A DNA stretch of 64,000 nucleotides from NCBI GenBank assembly GCA_945877235.1, contig CAMCRF010000001.1:1-64000 (forward strand), given 5' to 3'. Each line of letters begins with the position of its first letter. Position 1 is the first letter of the stretch. Source of the stretch: Bordetella parapertussis (lineage in GTDB: Bacteria > Pseudomonadota > Gammaproteobacteria > Burkholderiales > Burkholderiaceae_A). Below are positions 60,718-64,000 of the stretch, one piece after another. The translations under genes were made by a program, and so were the position numbers. Under the pieces are notes generated by a model, which was not told where the DNA came from, ran no database searches, and was given only the letters and a program-made list of their open reading frames with translations.

Positions 60718-61476
60718 TTATGGACGAACGGCCATGCCCTCGAGCGGCATGCCGCGCGCGCGGTGCGCGAGGTAGGCCACGAGGGCGCGCATCTCATGGC
60801 TTGCGGGATCGAGCGGTTCGGCACGCACGCCAATATTGCAGTTCCGAATGCGTCTCTCGAGACTGCCAATCGCCTGCCATTCGAGGCGATAAATCGGGTA
60901 GCCGTTCGGGTGTCCTTGGGGAATGATGGCGCCACCCAGGCGCTGGCCTGCGAGGTCGTTGTGGCATTGCGCACAAGATAAATTCAATTGACCCATGCGC
61001 GCTTCGAATAGGCGCTGCCCTTGGGCGAGATGCGCACTGGCGATGGGCCCGTCGGCCGGTGACACGGGCGTCCACTCGAGACCATTGGCAGACTGCTGAA
61101 GGACCAGTGAGAGTGCAAGCATCTCGGGGTCATGCACGCCGATTGCGCTTTTGCGAAGTCGTGTGACGCGACACGCATTGATCTGATCTGAGAGACGTTG
61201 AATCTGTTCGTTGTGGAGCCTCGGAAACCGACGAACGATCGCTCCCATAGAGGGGAGTCCACCGTGGCAAGCCATACACTGATCCGCCCAAACTCGCTCC
61301 CCGTGCAAGCGCTCGAGCAAGGCCGGGGACTGCTCCGGATTGCGCTGCAGAGCCTGGTTCTCGGGGCTCATATCCAGAAAACTGGAGCGAGGGGTGCTGG
61401 GCGCTGTCTGCGAAAACACCGGCAGCGCGAGGACCGCCAAAAAGGTCGCCACAGTTCGCACGGCCCATCGACTCAT
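60718..61476 (-). CDS. soxA: SoxA, dihaem c-type cytochrome of the SoxAX complex
   Basis: 252 residues with a signal peptide (TFLAVLALPVFSQT). Two haem sites are CMACH (67-71) and CAQCH (168-172), and LERRIRNCNIGVRAEPL carries Cys 213, the active-site haem ligand in SoxA, with LVAYLAHRARGM following. SoxAX joins thiosulfate to the SoxY Cys oxidatively in the periplasm. Its ATG overlaps the soxZ stop. Confidence 0.93.
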   Translation of the reverse strand: MSRWAVRTVATFLAVLALPVFSQTAPSTPRSSFLDMSPENQALQRNPEQSPALLERLHGERVWADQCMACHGGLPSMGAIVRRFPRLHNEQIQRLSDQINACRVTRLRKSAIGVHDPEMLALSLVLQQSANGLEWTPVSPADGPIASAHLAQGQRLFEARMGQLNLSCAQCHNDLAGQRLGGAIIPQGHPNGYPIYRLEWQAIGSLERRIRNCNIGVRAEPLDPASHEMRALVAYLAHRARGMPLEGMAVRP

Positions 61477-61796
61477 GGGGCGAGATCTGCCTCTGCAATG
61501 GCCTCGAAGCCGTTGTCTCCTCTCCAGACTGCGCGCAATCGTCCCGCAGATCGCACTTTTAATGGAAAGCTCACCAAGGGATTCGCAGAGAGACCTGCGT
61601 CGAGGGCAGCGGAGAATATCCGTTGACCATTGAGCGTGACCTCGAGGCTGCGAAGCAGATTCGCCGGGATGAGGCCGCCGGTCTCTGTGCGTCTAAAGCC
61701 ACTCTCCATGGGGTGCTTCACGATGGCCGTGACTGAGATGACGCTACCCAGTGGGATGACCTTGGGCAGCACAATGGCCCCCTGAACCATGCTCAT
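61473..61796 (-). CDS. soxZ: SoxZ, partner of SoxY
   Basis: 107 residues. VTAIVKHPMESGFRRTETGGLIPANLLRSLEVTLNGQRIFSA and NPLVSFPLKV match the single immunoglobulin-like SoxZ domain. SoxZ carries no signal peptide, as usual, because it rides with SoxY through Tat; here the SoxY lacks a visible signal too. ATGA overlap with soxY. Confidence 0.92.
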   Translation of the reverse strand: MSMVQGAIVLPKVIPLGSVISVTAIVKHPMESGFRRTETGGLIPANLLRSLEVTLNGQRIFSAALDAGLSANPLVSFPLKVRSAGRLRAVWRGDNGFEAIAEADLAP

Positions 61797-62185
61797 ATGA
61801 GCCCCTCCAGGCAGGCGCTCAGCGTGACAAGGCTCTGTCTGCGGGCAATACGCCAGGTGTTGTCGGCGTCTTGAACCAAGGCGATAACCTGCTGACTGTC
61901 GGCCATGCGCATGCGCGTTCTGATACGCGCTGCGCCGTTATCGGGGGTGAGTTGCACGCTCAGGACCTGCGCACCCGGGTTGGTACCCGAGACCAGGTGC
62001 ATGGCCTTCACATGCTGGGCTGCTGTCATGGGACTCTCTGCCTGCACCGTCACCTCGACCAGGTTGCCATTCTCCACCAAGGGCGGGACCTCGAGGGTCA
62101 CCCCGAGTTCACGCAGGGGCGCGCCCTTGGTTAGGGATTGGATCAGGGCCGTGGCCTGGGGACTCAGGGGAATTTCTGGATTCAT
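61793..62185 (-). CDS. soxY: SoxY-like sulfur carrier with unusual termini
   Basis: 130 residues. The body LEVPPLVENGNLVEVTVQAESPMTAAQHVKAMHLVSGTNPGAQVLSVQLTP is clearly SoxY. Standard SoxY proteins start with a Tat signal and end GGCGG, where the Cys carries the sulfane sulfur. This one begins MNPEIPLSPQATALIQSL with no signal, has no earlier in-frame start, and ends VTLSACLEGLI with Cys 125 five residues from the end. So the carrier Cys may be kept but not its flexible Gly arm. It overlaps soxX and soxZ by 4 bases each. Confidence 0.85.
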   Translation of the reverse strand: MNPEIPLSPQATALIQSLTKGAPLRELGVTLEVPPLVENGNLVEVTVQAESPMTAAQHVKAMHLVSGTNPGAQVLSVQLTPDNGAARIRTRMRMADSQQVIALVQDADNTWRIARRQSLVTLSACLEGLI

Positions 62186-62586
62186 GGTCTTGGCTCCTGA
62201 AGGGTCATGAGGAAGGCGACGACATCGTCGAGTTCCTGGTCGCTCAGTATGGGTTGGTTTCGCCAGCGCTGTCCTACCCGCGGATCGTTACGAGGGACAC
62301 CATAGGCGGGCATGACGCTCTCTGGGGAATAAGCCTGAGGGTTCGCGATTCTGGCCTTGAGTTCAGCTGCGGATCGGCCCTGCACCAGCACCCTCAGATC
62401 TGGCGCAATGTTGCCTGGGAACGGCTCTTCCGCGAAGGTGCCTGCATGGCAGAGCAGACAGAGACCATGACGCCGATCTGTGACGATCTTGCGCCCATTC
62501 GCCTCGGACTCAGACCGCGTTTGGGCCTGGGCGCTGAGCGCCAGGCTGGCCATGATCGAGATGAAAAGTGGCCAAGCCCAGCGCAT
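62182..62586 (-). CDS. soxX: SoxX, monohaem c-type cytochrome
   Basis: 134 residues with a signal peptide (ISIMASLALSAQAQ), haem site CLLCH (43-47), PFPGNIAPDL and the axial Met in ESVMPAYG (Met 92), all as in SoxX. It accepts electrons from SoxA during thiosulfate coupling. It begins 5 bases after the molybdenum hydroxylase stop, so the sox genes are translated from the same message. Confidence 0.92.
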   Translation of the reverse strand: MRWAWPLFISIMASLALSAQAQTRSESEANGRKIVTDRRHGLCLLCHAGTFAEEPFPGNIAPDLRVLVQGRSAAELKARIANPQAYSPESVMPAYGVPRNDPRVGQRWRNQPILSDQELDDVVAFLMTLQEPRP

Positions 62587-62591
62587 TCACC

Positions 62592-64000
62592 CTACACCCA
62601 CTGCAGGCCATGGTCTTTGAGCGGCACCGTTCTGTAGCGTTTTCCGGTCGCTTTCGCGAGTGCGTTGAGGACCGCGGGGGCCGCCACCGCGATGGTCGGC
62701 TCGCCTACGCCGCCCCATTCTTCGCCACCGCTTTGCAGAATGATGGTTTCGACCTCGGGCATTTGGGCGATTCGCATGGATCCGAAGGTATCGAAGTTTG
62801 TCTGCTCCATTTGGCCATTCTTCACCGTACAGCTCTGCAGGAAGAGGGCCGACAGACCGTAAACGAATGACCCAGAGACCTGACGTTCAATCTGGGCGGG
62901 GTTGACCGCGTAGATCGGATCGGTTGCGGCCACAATCCGATGGATCTTGACCTGGTTTCCGTTTCGTACCGAGAGCTCGCAGGCAGCAGCGGTGTAGGCG
63001 CCAAAGCCCTTCATCTGACAGATGCCGCGGAACACGCCTTGGGCGGGCGCCTTCTCCCAGCCAATGCGTTCGGCTACTGCGTTGAGCACGGCTAGATTTT
63101 TGGGGTGCTTGCCCAGGTACTGTCGACGAAACGCGAGCGGGTCCATGCCTGCCGCATCGGCGAGTTCGTCCATGAAACACTCAAAGAAGATGGCATTTTG
63201 GTTGATGTTGACGCCGCGCCAGAAGCCCGGGGGCACATGCGTGTTCCGCATAGCATGGTCAATCTTGAGCGCGGGGAGCGTGTACCCGAAGCCATGCTCG
63301 CCATCTTTTGCCACGCCTTGGAAGACCAGCGGATCCATGCCCTTGGCCTTCTCAACAATGGCCGGCCGCACGGCAGCCAGAATGGACTGCCCAGACAAGC
63401 GCATGTCGACGCCCGTAAACTTGCCTTGTGCGTCGAAATGGCCCTTCATCTTGGCCATCATGATGGGGTGGTAGTGGCCGTGCAGCATATCCTCCTCTCG
63501 GGTCCAGATGAGCTTCACGGGCTTGCCCGGCAGTTGCTTAGCAATGAGCACCGCTTGGGTGACGTAGTCTTGGAAGGCACCGCGCCGCCCAAAGCCGCCT
63601 CCAAGCAGCACCTTATGGACATCGCATTTTTCTGCCGGAAGGCCTGACGCGGCCATGACTGCTGCAAAAGAAGCCTCTCCATCTTGGGTGGGCACCCAGG
63701 CCTCACAGCGCTCCGGCGTGTAAAGCGCGGTGGCGTTCATGGGCTCCATGGGCGCATGGTTCAAGAACGGGTAGAGGTAGGTAGCCTCAATGGTCTTCGT
63801 AGCACCCTTGGCTGCGGACGCAATATCGCCCTGGGTGTTGCCCACAAAGGCCTGCGGAGCAGTGAGCCCCTCTTCAAGCGCTTTGAGGATGTCGGCCTGC
63901 TGAACGTTGGCGTTGGGGCCCTTGTTCCACTCGATCTTGACCTTCTCCATGGCCGTCTTGGCCTGCCAGAAGGTCTTGGCCACGACCGCAACCGCGTTAT
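62592..64000 (-). CDS. Molybdenum hydroxylase large subunit, IorB/CoxL type (partial)
   Basis: About 469 codons are visible; the 5' part is beyond the right edge, and the reading frame is open to position 64000 (the GTG at 63983 is an internal Val). MoCo-binding GGGFGRRGAFQDYVTQAV and the catalytic Glu in GGVGEPTIAVAAPAVLNALAKATGK fit the aldehyde-oxidase/isoquinoline 1-oxidoreductase beta-subunit group, which hydroxylates aldehydes or N-heterocycles. Its small iron-sulfur partner is not in view. Coupling to soxX suggests its electrons may enter c-type cytochromes (inference). Confidence 0.85.
   Translation of the reverse strand, partial: NAVAVVAKTFWQAKTAMEKVKIEWNKGPNANVQQADILKALEEGLTAPQAFVGNTQGDIASAAKGATKTIEATYLYPFLNHAPMEPMNATALYTPERCEAWVPTQDGEASFAAVMAASGLPAEKCDVHKVLLGGGFGRRGAFQDYVTQAVLIAKQLPGKPVKLIWTREEDMLHGHYHPIMMAKMKGHFDAQGKFTGVDMRLSGQSILAAVRPAIVEKAKGMDPLVFQGVAKDGEHGFGYTLPALKIDHAMRNTHVPPGFWRGVNINQNAIFFECFMDELADAAGMDPLAFRRQYLGKHPKNLAVLNAVAERIGWEKAPAQGVFRGICQMKGFGAYTAAACELSVRNGNQVKIHRIVAATDPIYAVNPAQIERQVSGSFVYGLSALFLQSCTVKNGQMEQTNFDTFGSMRIAQMPEVETIILQSGGEEWGGVGEPTIAVAAPAVLNALAKATGKRYRTVPLKDHGLQWV

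Noticed and set aside
63983-63983. GTG as the start of the molybdenum hydroxylase
   Set aside because: The frame continues in sense (NAVAVVAK-type sequence) to the window edge, and family members are several hundred residues longer.

Overview
The window reads as chromosome from a betaproteobacterium, most likely Burkholderiales. The evidence is gene order and protein type: moaA, rne, rluC, HAD, sppA, maf, yceD, rpmF, plsX, fabHDG, acpP, fabF, rpoE, rseAB, degP, lepA, lepB, rnc, era, recO, pdxJ, acpS, nagZ, uvrC, pgsA and tRNAs follow each other almost without gaps, as is familiar in that order of bacteria. The DNA looks moderately GC-rich. No CRISPR array, rRNA or phage was seen. The only mobile DNA is the end of an insertion sequence at the left edge.

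Left part (1-20.5 kb): an IS end cuts katG after about 174 codons. Then come uspA, a thioesterase, argG with ppnP, a DUF4395-like membrane protein, a cysteine-dioxygenase-like cupin, a fadH-type dienoyl-CoA reductase, a small lipoprotein diverging from apaG, and a long minus-strand export run (RND adaptor, RND pump, DUF2892, secreted hydrolase, NatA/NatB-type ABC exporter). A soluble hybrid histidine kinase, an HPt protein and a stand-alone receiver form a phosphorelay operon, followed by a Ca/Na antiporter and rraA.

Middle (20.5-55.4 kb): parE, parC, htpG, two small cytochromes c, moaA and rne, then the long plus-strand housekeeping run from rluC to pgsA. That run covers rRNA modification, fatty-acid and phospholipid synthesis, the sigma-E envelope-stress module, translation and secretion factors, RNA processing and DNA repair. 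It ends with tRNA-Gly(GCC) and tRNA-Cys(GCA), the latter almost touching an MFS gene.

Right part (55.4-64 kb): a FadL-type porin and a DUF302 lipoprotein face a CsoR-family repressor. The shared promoter holds a perfect 22-bp ACCCC/GGGGT palindrome and a perfect FNR-type box. After an RlmI-type methyltransferase comes a tightly overlapping minus-strand cluster: molybdenum hydroxylase (cut by the right edge), soxX, an unusual soxY, soxZ, soxA and a secreted DsrE-like protein. No soxB or soxCD is visible.

The most notable signals are (a) the sox-like cluster, whose SoxY lacks both an export signal and the usual GGCGG tail and which is coupled to a molybdenum hydroxylase; and (b) a candidate redox/sulfur regulon in which an FNR-like box and an ACCCC/GGGGT palindrome occur together in front of both the DUF4395 gene and the DUF302/csoR pair, with another FNR box before uspA.
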